A stretch of 64,000 bases of DNA from CAWFGW01 sp963849955 (GTDB taxonomy: Bacteria > Bacteroidota > Bacteroidia > Cytophagales > JAAEPT01). The notes beneath the pieces are model-generated. The model had not been told where the DNA came from, did not search any database, and worked only from the letters and a program-made list of their open reading frames with translations. How positions within the stretch are numbered: position 1 is the first letter of the stretch; each line of letters begins with the position of its first letter. A program made the translations under genes and the position numbers. The stretch is from NCBI GenBank assembly GCA_963849955.1, contig CAWKJU010000009.1:248001-312000 (forward strand), read 5' to 3'. Shown here piece by piece: positions 18,822 through 27,099 of the stretch.

Positions 18822-20096
18822 TTATTTTGACTTTGCAAATGCCTGATCTAAATCGGCTTTTAAATCATCAATGTGTTCAATTCCTATACACAACCTCAGC
18901 AAATCGGGTGTAATACCTGCTTTTGATTGTTGGTCTACTGTCATCTGACCGTGAGTAGTTGAAGCGGGGTGACAAGCTAGCGATTTTGCATCACCGATGT
19001 TCACTAATCGTTTAAACAAACCAAGTGCATCGTAGAATTTAACTGCAGCATCATATCCTCCTTTAATTCCGAAAGTTAATAATGAAGAAGGTTTACCATC
19101 ACAGTACTTTTTAGCCAAATCGTAATATTCACTGCTCGATAAACCACCATACCCTACCCATTCCACTTGTGGGTGTTTCTCTAAATACTTCGCTACCGCC
19201 AATGCATTATCACAATGGCGTTCCATCCGAAGACTTAAGGTCTCTAGGCCCTGCATCAATTGAAAGGCTGACATCGCTGGCAAGGCTGCTCCGGTGTTTC
19301 TCAACCCAATAGTTCACATATAAGCGATGTAGGCGGCAGGACCAAAAGTTTCATTGAACACCAAACCATGATAACTCGGTTCTGGCTCATTAAATTGCGG
19401 GAATCGATCCACATGTTTGTTCCAAGGAAATTTACCACTGTCCACAACCACACCTCCCAGGGTGGTACCATGTCCGCCAACGTATTTTGTTAATGAATGC
19501 ACAACGATGTCTGCACCATACGCAATGGGATTGATGAGTATAGGCGTAGCTACGGTATTATCAACTATTACAGGTACCCCATTCTGGTGTGCTACTGCTG
19601 AGATACCTTCGATATCTGTAATGTTTCCTGCGGGATTGCCTATTGACTCACAAAATACTGCTTTCGTTTTATCATCAATTAACTTAGCAATGTCTGCAGG
19701 TTCTGAAGAGGCTGCAAAACGCACTTGGATACCCAATTTTGGTAAAGCATGAGCAAATAAGGTATAAGTTCCACCATACAGTTGGGGCGAAGCAATGATA
19801 TTGTCTCCCGCTACGGCTAAGTTTAAAATAGCATAGTTGACTGCAGCACTACCCGAGCTAACACATAACGCTGCCACTCCACCTTCCAATGCCGCCATTC
19901 TTTTTTCTAGGACATCCACTGTAGGATTCATAATTCTACTGTATATGTTACCTGGAACGGCTAAATTAAATAAGTCTGCACCGTGTTGAGCGTCATCAAA
20001 CTCATATGCTACGGTCTGATAGATTGGTACCGCTATGGACTTTGTTGTTGGCTCCGTTTCGTATCCTGCATGGATACTTAATGTTTCTTTTTTCAT
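18822..20096 (-). pseudogene. metY: O-acetylhomoserine aminocarboxypropyltransferase (MetY) interrupted by one in-frame TGA
   Basis: The frame is continuous over about 424 codons, the normal length for this PLP enzyme that makes homocysteine from O-acetylhomoserine and sulfide. Visible motifs are SIHAGYETEPTTKS, YSRIMNPTVDVLEKR, ALCVSSGSAAVNYAIL, VDNTVATP, the PLP-lysine region VHSLTKYVGGHGT and LSLRMERHCDNALAVAKYL. A single TGA at 19314-19316 (minus strand) breaks it after GPAAYIAYM; the following in-frame codons TIGLRNTGAAL continue the family sequence. Relatives usually have an Arg at about this place, so CGA to TGA is the simplest change. It could be a real nonsense mutation, a sequencing error or readthrough. 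The flanks are otherwise intact, so the event is recent. Confidence 0.85.
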
Positions 20097-20164
20097 ATTG
20101 ATTCTGAACTATTTGATATCAACTCAATTAACACCTAACTCTTCTTATAGTTGAGGCGAACTAA

Positions 20165-23100
20165 TTAAATCACTTCTTTACCCATTAGGTTACCATAACG
20201 ATGATAGCTGTAAGAAATACTTTGTTCCGTCAGGTAATTTAACAATTCAAAGCGACCACTGGCTTTTGGGGCATATCCATATAAGTGAATGGTTTGGTCA
20301 TGTGCTTTTTTCAAGACAGATTCGTCAATGCGTGTTTTATTGAGCGCTCGAATTACGATCTTATTGCTGAAGTAGTTAGTTAGTTCGTCCCATGACTTCA
20401 GTTTTTCTTTTGGCGCATCGGGGAACCCTTCCAGTACTTCTGGATTATCCGTATGCAAAATAGTCATTGGTATTGCTAAGGTTTTACAAGCAAGCTGAAC
20501 CAACCACAAGTCATTTTCGGTGACTTCGCTGTCAACAGTTACCACCACTTGATCTGGCTTTAAATACCTACTCGTGTTATACTCTCCTCGAACGTGCGAA
20601 TAATCTATCTCTCTTGAAAAATGTTCATCATACCATTTTTTAAAGTTCTTTTCAGCATAGGCTAACTCCGATCCTGAATCAACTTGAACGGCAGATTTAA
20701 GAAACTGTGTCACATAATTCAACCCTCCTGCTTTCATACCAAAGCCAAAACACGAGGCTTTCATTCCTCCAAACGGTTGACGTTGTACAATTGCCCCTGT
20801 AGTTGATCGGTTGATGTACAAGTTACCAGCCATAATGGTGTTTTTCCATTTGGTGATTTCATCTTCATCCAACGATTCTAATCCTGATGTTAAACCGTAA
20901 TCCAGGTCATTAACTAATTTCATGGCCTGATTTAAGTTCTTGGCTTTCATAACACTTAAAACAGGACCAAACAACTCATTAGAGTATTCAAAATCCTCTG
21001 TTGTAATTCCCCACTTTATACCCGGAGTCATGAACTGACCATCAACAGTCGGTTTTACTAACCATTGGCTATCGGGTGTTTCTTTAAGCGATTTTTGTAT
21101 TTTTTCGTTAGGAGCCATAGCTAAAGGTCCAATCACTGAATCCAATTCATACGGTGAACCAACTTTTCTACTTTCTAAACCATCTTTTAAGAGTTTCTTA
21201 AAGTGGGCATCGTTAAACACATCCTCCTCTAAAATTAATAAGGAAGTAGCGGAACACTTTTGCCCTGCATTGCCAAAGGCAGAGTGCAAGACGTGTTTGA
21301 TTACCTGATCATAATCAGAAAGCGAACTAACTATGGTTGCATTTTTACCACCCGTTTCGGCAAATAAATTTAAGTGGGGGTTTCTCTTTAAAAGGAACTT
21401 CGCTGTATCGGTTCCACCCGTTAAAATCACAGCACTAAAGGTATCTCCTTCCGCCAAAAATTCATCCAGAACCGATTCGTCAGTAGGTAAAAATGCTAAG
21501 GCGCTTTTTGGAATTCCTGCACGCCATAAACATTGGCACATGACATAAGAACACGCTGCAGCATTCATTGAAGGTTTCAAAATGACAGTATTACCTGTTA
21601 CTAACGAAGCTAACACCCCACCTGCTGAAATTGCCACTGGGAAATTCCAAGGTGAAAGTACTAAATTCATCCCTCTACTCTCGTAGGTTTGATTACTTTC
21701 ATCCAACAACTTCTCCATCGAATAGGCATAAAAATTAGCAAAATCTACTGCCTCAGAAATCTCAGGATCAAGCTCACGTATTAATTTACCTACTTCTTCC
21801 ATGCCCACCCCGATAAGGTCTCCACGTTGCTTTTGAAGTTCTAAAGCCGCATTTCGAATGATTGTAACTCGTTCACGTGGAGTAAGATCCAACCACGTTG
21901 ACTCTTTTGCATCTTCAATTACTTTTCTGTAATCGTCCGCGTCCGCTAATTCATATTCCCATGCGGTTTTACCTTGCCAATTTTCTAATCTAATTTTTTT
22001 ACGCTCTTTCTGGTCAACACTTCCCACAATTGGCACATAGCTTTCACCATTGATTGTAGGTGTACCTTGCCATTTTTTGATAACGGATTTAATCCACTCC
22101 TGATTTTGAGGTAAAATCCAATCGGTATCGGGTGTGTTTTCAAATGTTCGATCTGCTTGAATAGTTTCAACCTCGTTCGCTCTGTCTTGCTGTCTTCGAG
22201 GTTTGTCAAGGACGTCTCCAATACCGTAATATGACTCTAAAAATGAGCTTTGAAGACTTTCCCATTTACGACTGTCGGTCGGTAACTGGAATCCTTCTTT
22301 CAGATAATTTCCATCCTGCGTACCTTCATCTAATCGTCTAACTAAATAAGCAATAGCACTCATGTACTGTTTTTTGTCGACTACGGGGGTGTACAACAAG
22401 ACACTCCCGCCAAGGTCTTGTACCTCTTTCACCAAGTTCCCTGCCATGCCTTCTAACATCTCAATGTCCACAGCATCCTCTATATTTTGCTCTTTAGCTA
22501 ATGTTAGAGCAAAGGCGATATCGAAAACATTGTGCGAAGCAACACCCACATGAATACTTTTACATGAATAGCTTGTTAGCAAACGCAAGAGCATTTTTTT
22601 ATAGTTGGAGTCAGTATCAATCTTGCGGTCATAGGTCACCAGGGACCAACCTTGGGTGGAGGCTTCTGTTTTTTCCATTTCCATGTTGGCCCCTTTCACT
22701 ACTCTAATTTTTATAGGTGCACCACCATCTTCTACCCGCTTAGCTGCCCATTCCTGGATTTTAATTAACCAATCATATGAATCGGGTAAATAGGCTTGTA
22801 ACACAATTCCTGCATACAGGTTTTTATATTTATCCAAAGAAAGCGTCTCAATGAAAGCATCCACCGTTAGCGAGAGGTCGCGGTACTCTTCCATGTCCAA
22901 ATTCACAAACTTCCACTCCCCTGTTTTTTCGTGAATAGTTATTAATTCATCGTATAATATGGACAACCTATTAATGAGTTCGTTCAGTGTCTCTTGATGA
23001 GCCAATGGTTCTATTTGAGAATAAATAGTTGAAATTTTAACCGACACATAGTTTACCGACTTACTGCGCAATAAATCGATGTATTGTTGAATCCGTAATT

Positions 23101-23569
23101 CTGCTTCCTCTTTCCCTAATAATGCTTCTCCAATTAAGTTAATGTTGGAGGCTACGTTTTGTGATTTTCTTTTTTTGATATGCTTGTGAAAAAGGTCGCT
23201 ATCCTTTTCAAACACAATGTTTTCTGATACGTCTCTTATTTGACTACGCATTAGTGGAATACTGACCTGTGGTACTAAATAACCCACCATCCGATAGACA
23301 CGAACTAAGGCAAATTCTGTATCGGTAAAAAGCACGCGAAACTTCACTTTCGATTCAAACATCCGTTTGACAAAATCTGCTACTTTTGAAAGATTAGATG
23401 ATCTAAAGGTGACATCCATCAAATGAATTAAAAAGGTTTTTGCTTTCGGGTAATTTAAAAGGGGTTTTAATCGTTTTGAAAAAGTAGTTGCATCACTTTT
23501 CTTTAAACTGCTCTCCTGAAGTCGCTTTGCTAGCGTTAACGTTTTTTCTATTGTCTCATTTCTCTCCAT
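20165..23569 (-). CDS. putA: Bifunctional proline dehydrogenase/L-glutamate gamma-semialdehyde dehydrogenase (PutA-like)
   Basis: 1134 residues. The N-terminal ~480 residues carry the FAD-dependent proline dehydrogenase barrel, with IRVVKGANMEMEKTEAS and the VGVASHNVFDIAFAL strand. The C-terminal part is an aldehyde dehydrogenase with LSPWNFPVAISAGGV, ILTGGTDTAKFLLK, AETGGKNATIV and the catalytic-cysteine segment FGNAGQKCSATSLL. It oxidises proline to glutamate in two steps. There is no N-terminal ribbon-helix-helix DNA-binding domain, so it is not the autorepressing type of enteric PutA. The gene is 68 nt upstream of metY on the same strand. Confidence 0.95.
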   Translation of the reverse strand: MERNETIEKTLTLAKRLQESSLKKSDATTFSKRLKPLLNYPKAKTFLIHLMDVTFRSSNLSKVADFVKRMFESKVKFRVLFTDTEFALVRVYRMVGYLVPQVSIPLMRSQIRDVSENIVFEKDSDLFHKHIKKRKSQNVASNINLIGEALLGKEEAELRIQQYIDLLRSKSVNYVSVKISTIYSQIEPLAHQETLNELINRLSILYDELITIHEKTGEWKFVNLDMEEYRDLSLTVDAFIETLSLDKYKNLYAGIVLQAYLPDSYDWLIKIQEWAAKRVEDGGAPIKIRVVKGANMEMEKTEASTQGWSLVTYDRKIDTDSNYKKMLLRLLTSYSCKSIHVGVASHNVFDIAFALTLAKEQNIEDAVDIEMLEGMAGNLVKEVQDLGGSVLLYTPVVDKKQYMSAIAYLVRRLDEGTQDGNYLKEGFQLPTDSRKWESLQSSFLESYYGIGDVLDKPRRQQDRANEVETIQADRTFENTPDTDWILPQNQEWIKSVIKKWQGTPTINGESYVPIVGSVDQKERKKIRLENWQGKTAWEYELADADDYRKVIEDAKESTWLDLTPRERVTIIRNAALELQKQRGDLIGVGMEEVGKLIRELDPEISEAVDFANFYAYSMEKLLDESNQTYESRGMNLVLSPWNFPVAISAGGVLASLVTGNTVILKPSMNAAACSYVMCQCLWRAGIPKSALAFLPTDESVLDEFLAEGDTFSAVILTGGTDTAKFLLKRNPHLNLFAETGGKNATIVSSLSDYDQVIKHVLHSAFGNAGQKCSATSLLILEEDVFNDAHFKKLLKDGLESRKVGSPYELDSVIGPLAMAPNEKIQKSLKETPDSQWLVKPTVDGQFMTPGIKWGITTEDFEYSNELFGPVLSVMKAKNLNQAMKLVNDLDYGLTSGLESLDEDEITKWKNTIMAGNLYINRSTTGAIVQRQPFGGMKASCFGFGMKAGGLNYVTQFLKSAVQVDSGSELAYAEKNFKKWYDEHFSREIDYSHVRGEYNTSRYLKPDQVVVTVDSEVTENDLWLVQLACKTLAIPMTILHTDNPEVLEGFPDAPKEKLKSWDELTNYFSNKIVIRALNKTRIDESVLKKAHDQTIHLYGYAPKASGRFELLNYLTEQSISYSYHRYGNLMGKEVI

Positions 23570-23804
23570 GCTTTATATTACGAAAAAATAATGCCCTAGA
23601 CACGGCTAAAATGTGATAATATTCCACAAAACCCTATTATCGACTACAAATGAAGGAGTTATACCGTACTCTAAAAAAATAGTCTTTTAGATATGTATTC
23701 TATTTGCATTATACTTCAACAAAAAAATCACGATAATGCTCAACAATTCTATAATACGAGGATTTTATTCCACACATTTTGAATGAGTTAACAAAAAACA
23801 AACT

Positions 23805-24599
23805 ATGTATAAAGGTGTCTTAACAAAAATGCGAACCGAGTTTATCTCACCTATTCACTATTACCTTGAATTAGGTGAAGATGAACTCCTCGTGAACGAA
23901 TTATTAGGACTCAATATCCGCATAAATCTCGTAGGGTATCAGTGCCTGCATTGTGGTATGCACAAACCCATCTATCGCCAAGGGCATTGTTACGATTGTT
24001 TCTACAGCCAACCCCAAACCGCTGATTGGATTATGCGGCCGGAGCTTTCAACTGCCCATCTTGATATTGAGGATCGAGATATTGCCTTTGAAAGACAGGT
24101 GCAACTTGCCCCCCACATTGTGTATTTGGCGTTGTCGAGTAATGTGAAAGTAGGTGTTACACGAAAAACACAAGTACCTACCCGATGGATAGATCAGGGT
24201 GCCGTTGCTGCTTTAGAAATTATCGAAGCCCCCAATCGTTATTTAGCGGGAATCGCAGAAGTAGCTTTAAAAAAGTTGATAGCGGACAAAACCAATTGGC
24301 GCAAGATGTTAAAAAACGAATTGGATAGCGACAACCTGTTAGAACTGCGTGACACACTCTTAGAACATCTACCCGAAGAAGCACGACCTTATTTTTTAAC
24401 GTCTAACACGAAGAAGTGGCAAATTGATTTTCCGGTGCACCGTTACCCACAAAAAATCAAATCCCTGAATTTGGCTAAAACCCCGGTTTTTGAAGGAACT
24501 TTAGCTGGGCTTAAAGCACAATATTTTATTTTTGAAGACGACACCGTATTTAATGTGAGAGGAAATGAAGGGGCAATAATTGAACTGACTTTGCTGTAG
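23805..24599 (+). CDS. DUF2797 protein with zinc-ribbon-like cysteines
   Basis: 264 residues fitting the DUF2797 family. A CxxC...CxxC knuckle (YQCLHCGMHKPIYRQGHCYDCF) lies near residue 45-66, followed by SNVKVGVTRKTQVPTRWIDQGA and LEIIEAPNRYLAGIAE, a pattern reminiscent of GIY-YIG-like folds. The function of the family is not established. It is divergent from putA; the 235-nt gap holds AT-rich DNA in which I see no clear promoter. The start is the ATG at 23805, with an alternative ATG at 23829. Confidence 0.8.
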   Translation: MYKGVLTKMRTEFISPIHYYLELGEDELLVNELLGLNIRINLVGYQCLHCGMHKPIYRQGHCYDCFYSQPQTADWIMRPELSTAHLDIEDRDIAFERQVQLAPHIVYLALSSNVKVGVTRKTQVPTRWIDQGAVAALEIIEAPNRYLAGIAEVALKKLIADKTNWRKMLKNELDSDNLLELRDTLLEHLPEEARPYFLTSNTKKWQIDFPVHRYPQKIKSLNLAKTPVFEGTLAGLKAQYFIFEDDTVFNVRGNEGAIIELTLL

Positions 24600-24636
24600 A
24601 GAAGACCAAAACCAAATTAAAACAGCAGAACCCTAG

Positions 24637-24667
24637 CCTCTGATATATTTTTCTTACCTTTCAGAGG
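24637..24667. promoter_or_regulatory. Inverted repeat over a promoter-like element before the prohibitin gene
   Basis: CCTCTGA (24637-24643) and TCAGAGG (24661-24667) form a perfect 7-nt dyad. The near-consensus -7 element TACCTTTC at about 24655-24662 overlaps its right arm. An operator overlapping the promoter is possible; evidence is slight. Confidence 0.3.
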
Positions 24668-24696
24668 TTAAACCCTAACATAAAATCAATTATAAT

Positions 24697-25524
24697 ATGC
24701 AAAAAATAAACATTCTAGTCATCGGTGCAGTAGTTATCATTATTACCCTCTTTTTGGTAGGTAACAGCCTGACTTTTCAAATCGAACCAGGTGAGGCAGG
24801 TGTTGCATACAAACCCTTGGCAGGTGGTATCGACAGAGACAATGTGTACACCAAACAAGGGCTTCATTTTAAAATGCCCTGGAACAAAATCATCAAATAC
24901 AATGTCAAACAACAGGATTTAAAAGAAACCATTACAGCACTTTCTTCTAATGGTTTAACTATCTCTTTAGAGTTGACATTGTGGTATCGTCTAATTCCTA
25001 ATGAAATTGGTTACTTACATGAAGAAAAAGGTAAAATGTATGAAACAGAATATATAGTACCTGCCATCCGTGCGTCTGGTAGAACAGCCATTGGGAAATA
25101 CATTCCGGAAGAACTTTACTCTACGAAAAAAGATGCTGTCATTGAATTGATTCGTTCTGAAACCAAGAAGATTCTTGAAAAGCGCCATATCATTTTAGAA
25201 GAAGTACTGATTAGAGACATCAAATTACCAGCTGGTCTTTCTCAGTCGATTGAACAAAAACTGCAAGCAGAACAAGCTACACAGCGAGCAAGAGAGGAAG
25301 CTGAGCGTTTAATAATCCAAGCTCGAGCAGATTCTACTGCTAAAATGATTGGTGCAACCACTGCTGCCGCTGCCAACCGCGCCATCAATGCCAGTTTGAA
25401 CGACAACTTGATAAAATGGAAAGGTATTGAAGCAACGATGAAATTAGCTGAATCTCCCAATGCTAAAGTGGTGGTAATTGGAAACTCTAAAAATGGCTTA
25501 CCGCTTATTTTAGGAGATAAATAA
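24697..25524 (+). CDS. Prohibitin/SPFH family membrane protein
   Basis: 275 residues. One N-terminal membrane helix (about 4-24) is followed by the Band 7/SPFH domain (IEPGEAGVAYKPLAGG to LIRDIKLP) and a C-terminal coiled coil rich in Ala/Glu/Arg (QKLQAEQATQRAREEAERLI). Prohibitin-like proteins form large ring assemblies on the membrane that scaffold proteases and lipids. It differs from the slipin of the RNA-repair operon, which lacks a membrane helix. It lies 16 nt before the small protein at 25541, so probably one transcript. Confidence 0.9.
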   Translation: MQKINILVIGAVVIIITLFLVGNSLTFQIEPGEAGVAYKPLAGGIDRDNVYTKQGLHFKMPWNKIIKYNVKQQDLKETITALSSNGLTISLELTLWYRLIPNEIGYLHEEKGKMYETEYIVPAIRASGRTAIGKYIPEELYSTKKDAVIELIRSETKKILEKRHIILEEVLIRDIKLPAGLSQSIEQKLQAEQATQRAREEAERLIIQARADSTAKMIGATTAAAANRAINASLNDNLIKWKGIEATMKLAESPNAKVVVIGNSKNGLPLILGDK

Positions 25525-25540
25525 AACCGTTTTCATTCAT

Positions 25541-25888
25541 TTGAATCAAATCAATTACCATAACAAACGATTTAAGTCTGTTTCGAATACGCCCAATGGT
25601 GAAGTTTCGGAGCAGACTTTTTTTACTTATTACCAGGATGGAAATAAACTTTCCGGAGTATATGCTGGAGGTGATATTGTGAGCGGTAAACTGGTAGGTT
25701 CGATTCAACCCAATGGCAAATTGCATTTTTCATACAAACACCAAAACACTGCAGGGGAAACCAAGGAAGGGAAATGCATCTCCACTCCCACTCGATTAGC
25801 TGATGGAAGGATGCAACTACATGAAAAATGGCAATGGACGACTGGTGACCGTTCCAGTGGTGAATCGGTGGTTGAGGAGGTTATTTGA
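25541..25888 (+). CDS. Small conserved protein (often auto-named n-acetylglutamate synthase)
   Basis: 115 residues of beta-strand-rich sequence with a repeating pattern INYHNKRFKSVSNTPNGEVS, GDIVSGKLVGSIQPNGKLHF and MQLHEKWQWTTGDRSSGESV. Similar ~110-residue proteins occur in Bacteroidota and Firmicutes and carry a database name suggesting N-acetylglutamate synthesis, but I see no GNAT or kinase fold, so I do not adopt it. The start is TTG at 25541, since no ATG occurs in frame before residue 90. It follows the prohibitin gene by 16 nt. Confidence 0.7.
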   Translation: MNQINYHNKRFKSVSNTPNGEVSEQTFFTYYQDGNKLSGVYAGGDIVSGKLVGSIQPNGKLHFSYKHQNTAGETKEGKCISTPTRLADGRMQLHEKWQWTTGDRSSGESVVEEVI

Positions 25889-25976
25889 TTTTTTAATAAC
25901 ATAAGCCTTAATTATTTAAACTTTCATCAACAACCTAGTGATAATCATTAGATAGATTGTAAATTTCACAACATAC

Positions 25977-26008
25977 TTGTTTTCAAGACACTGATTGTAT
26001 TATCTTTG
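25977..26008 (+). promoter_or_regulatory. Strong Bacteroidota promoter before the tandem micro-ORF leader
   Basis: TTG at 25977-25979 and TATCTTTG (TAnnTTTG) at 26001-26008 are 21 nt apart. Transcription should begin near 26015, about 13 nt before the first micro-ORF. Confidence 0.7.
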
Positions 26009-26027
26009 CATCAATAATAATAAACAG

Positions 26028-26114
26028 ATGATACAAGTAAATATTTATCACATACCAACTGATTCAGGAGAATTCCTGAGAATAAAGGGTATTTACTGTT
26101 TACAACCGAATTAG
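26028..26114 (+). CDS. Micro-ORF 1 (28 aa), possible leader peptide
   Basis: ATG 26028 to TAG 26112-26114, 28 codons, directly behind a consensus promoter. The peptide starts MIQVNIYHIPTDSGEF. It is followed 21 nt later by a perfect 10-bp intrinsic terminator. The codons just before the stop contain CCGAA (26106-26110), which can pair with TTCGG (26142-26146) in the 5' arm of that terminator. An internal hairpin TCAGGA/TCCTGA lies within the ORF. This looks like a leader peptide of an attenuator; translation itself is not proven. It shares a YH..T..G.F pattern with micro-ORF 2. Confidence 0.45.
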   Translation: MIQVNIYHIPTDSGEFLRIKGIYCLQPN

Positions 26115-26135
26115 AATAAATCTACTTTCAATAAG

Positions 26136-26169
26136 AAAAGGTTCGGGTGTTCACATTCGAACCTTTTTT
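26136..26169 (+). terminator. Intrinsic terminator after micro-ORF 1
   Basis: AAAAGGTTCG (26136-26145) pairs perfectly with CGAACCTTTT (26158-26167), 12-nt loop, then TT. It lies well before any long gene on this strand, as expected for an attenuator. Confidence 0.75.
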
Positions 26170-26192
26170 GTTGGGTTAAAAACAATACGACT

Positions 26193-26270
26193 ATGCAAAA
26201 TTTCAATTATCACAAAACGGAAATTGGCCAATTTATTGACCATAGGTCGGATTTTATGAGTTTCAGTTAA
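26193..26270 (+). CDS. Micro-ORF 2 (25 aa), possible leader peptide
   Basis: ATG 26193 to TAA 26268-26270. The peptide begins MQNFNYHKTEIGQFIDHR and has four Phe in 25 residues. A second terminator follows 30 nt later. GGTCGG within the ORF (26245-26250) is complementary to CCGACC (26305-26310), the 5' arm of that terminator, and flanking A/T pairs can extend the duplex; ribosome position could therefore decide between the two folds. It is similar in plan and in the YH..T..G.F residues to micro-ORF 1, so the pair may be a duplication. Confidence 0.4.
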   Translation: MQNFNYHKTEIGQFIDHRSDFMSFS

Positions 26271-26300
26271 CCTTTCTCTTTGAAAAGTTAAACTTCTTAT

Positions 26301-26330
26301 AAGCCCGACCAATTAGGTTGGGCTTTTTTA
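26301..26330 (+). terminator. Intrinsic terminator after micro-ORF 2
   Basis: AAGCCCGACC (26301-26310) pairs with GGTTGGGCTT (26316-26325), one G-U wobble, 5-nt loop, followed by a T run. It stands about 120 nt before the TPR gene start and could attenuate it. Confidence 0.75.
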
Positions 26331-26447
26331 TTAGCCCACAAATTAAAATAATGAGATGAGCAGCAATGCTAACGGGTGGGTGAAATAGTGACTCTCGCAT
26401 GTTGCGGAGATCAGGGAATGTCTCATAAAAAATTAAAAAACAAGAAA

Positions 26448-27008
26448 ATGTACACTGATACAGATATATATTACGATGAAGAACGAATTCTTCAAGCAAA
26501 AGACCTGATAAGTGATTGGGAGAATGTAAAAGCAAAACGAGTATTGGAAGAAATACTTCAAGACGACCCTTTATGTGAAACTGCCCACTACTTATTGGGT
26601 TGGATTTATGATCATCGTTATGATGAGGCAAAAGAAGCTTTACATTATTATCATAACGCGATTAAAATCAATCCGCATTATTATGAAGCCTTAGCTGATT
26701 TCACTAAGCTTTTGAATGAAGAAGGAAAGCCAAAGTTAGTGCTTAAGTATGGTGAAAAAGCTGTTGCCAGATGTTCAAAATTTCAAAACTATATTCATTT
26801 TGAAATGATTTTGGCTTATGAAAAACTGAAGCAATTTGAAAAAGCTATTTCAGAAATAATAGTACTCAAATTCAAAACTACTGATGATAGTTTATTGGAA
26901 GAACTAGATAAAGTAGAAACACGAGTTATTTCTAAATTGGAATTAAAAAACCAAGAGAGCATACCAAAAATCAACGATTGGAATATTCAATTTGTGAATA
27001 CTACATAA
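26448..27008 (+). CDS. TPR protein
   Basis: About 186 residues from ATG 26448 (MYTDTDIYYDEERIL); ATG 26418 would add a lysine-rich ten-residue extension and the frame is open further upstream. It has three to four tetratricopeptide units, the clearest being ETAHYLLGWIYDHRYDEAKEALHYYHNAIKINPHYYEALADFTKLLNE. No signal peptide, so it is cytoplasmic and probably a protein-binding adaptor. It is the only long gene downstream of two micro-ORF/terminator modules and converges on the rtcB operon. The segment 26350-26420 is GC-richer and can form short stems (CTCTCGCA/TGCGGAG). Confidence 0.7.
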   Translation: MYTDTDIYYDEERILQAKDLISDWENVKAKRVLEEILQDDPLCETAHYLLGWIYDHRYDEAKEALHYYHNAIKINPHYYEALADFTKLLNEEGKPKLVLKYGEKAVARCSKFQNYIHFEMILAYEKLKQFEKAISEIIVLKFKTTDDSLLEELDKVETRVISKLELKNQESIPKINDWNIQFVNTT

Positions 27009-27064
27009 AAAAAGGGTGCGGTACAAAATACAAAAACTTAAAAAGCACTTACTTTAAATATGAT

Positions 27065-27097
27065 AAAAACCTCAATTCATAGCGAATTGAGGTTTTT
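27065..27097. terminator. Bidirectional terminator of the TPR gene and the slipin-rtcB operon
   Basis: AAAAACCTCAATTC (27065-27078) pairs perfectly over 14 bp with GAATTGAGGTTTTT (27084-27097), 5-nt loop. It lies 3 nt after the rtcB stop on the minus strand. Confidence 0.9.
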
Positions 27098-27099
27098 AA

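Noticed and set aside
18822..20096. Two separate genes of 160 and 260 codons
   Set aside because: They are the same frame separated by one TGA, and only together make a full MetY.
25541..25888. N-acetylglutamate synthase
   Set aside because: The database-style name for these small proteins is not supported by any GNAT or kinase motif in the sequence.
26350..26447. Structured RNA or N-terminal extension before the TPR gene
   Set aside because: A few short stems and an in-frame extension exist, but the composition does not support a protein and no known RNA family was recognised.
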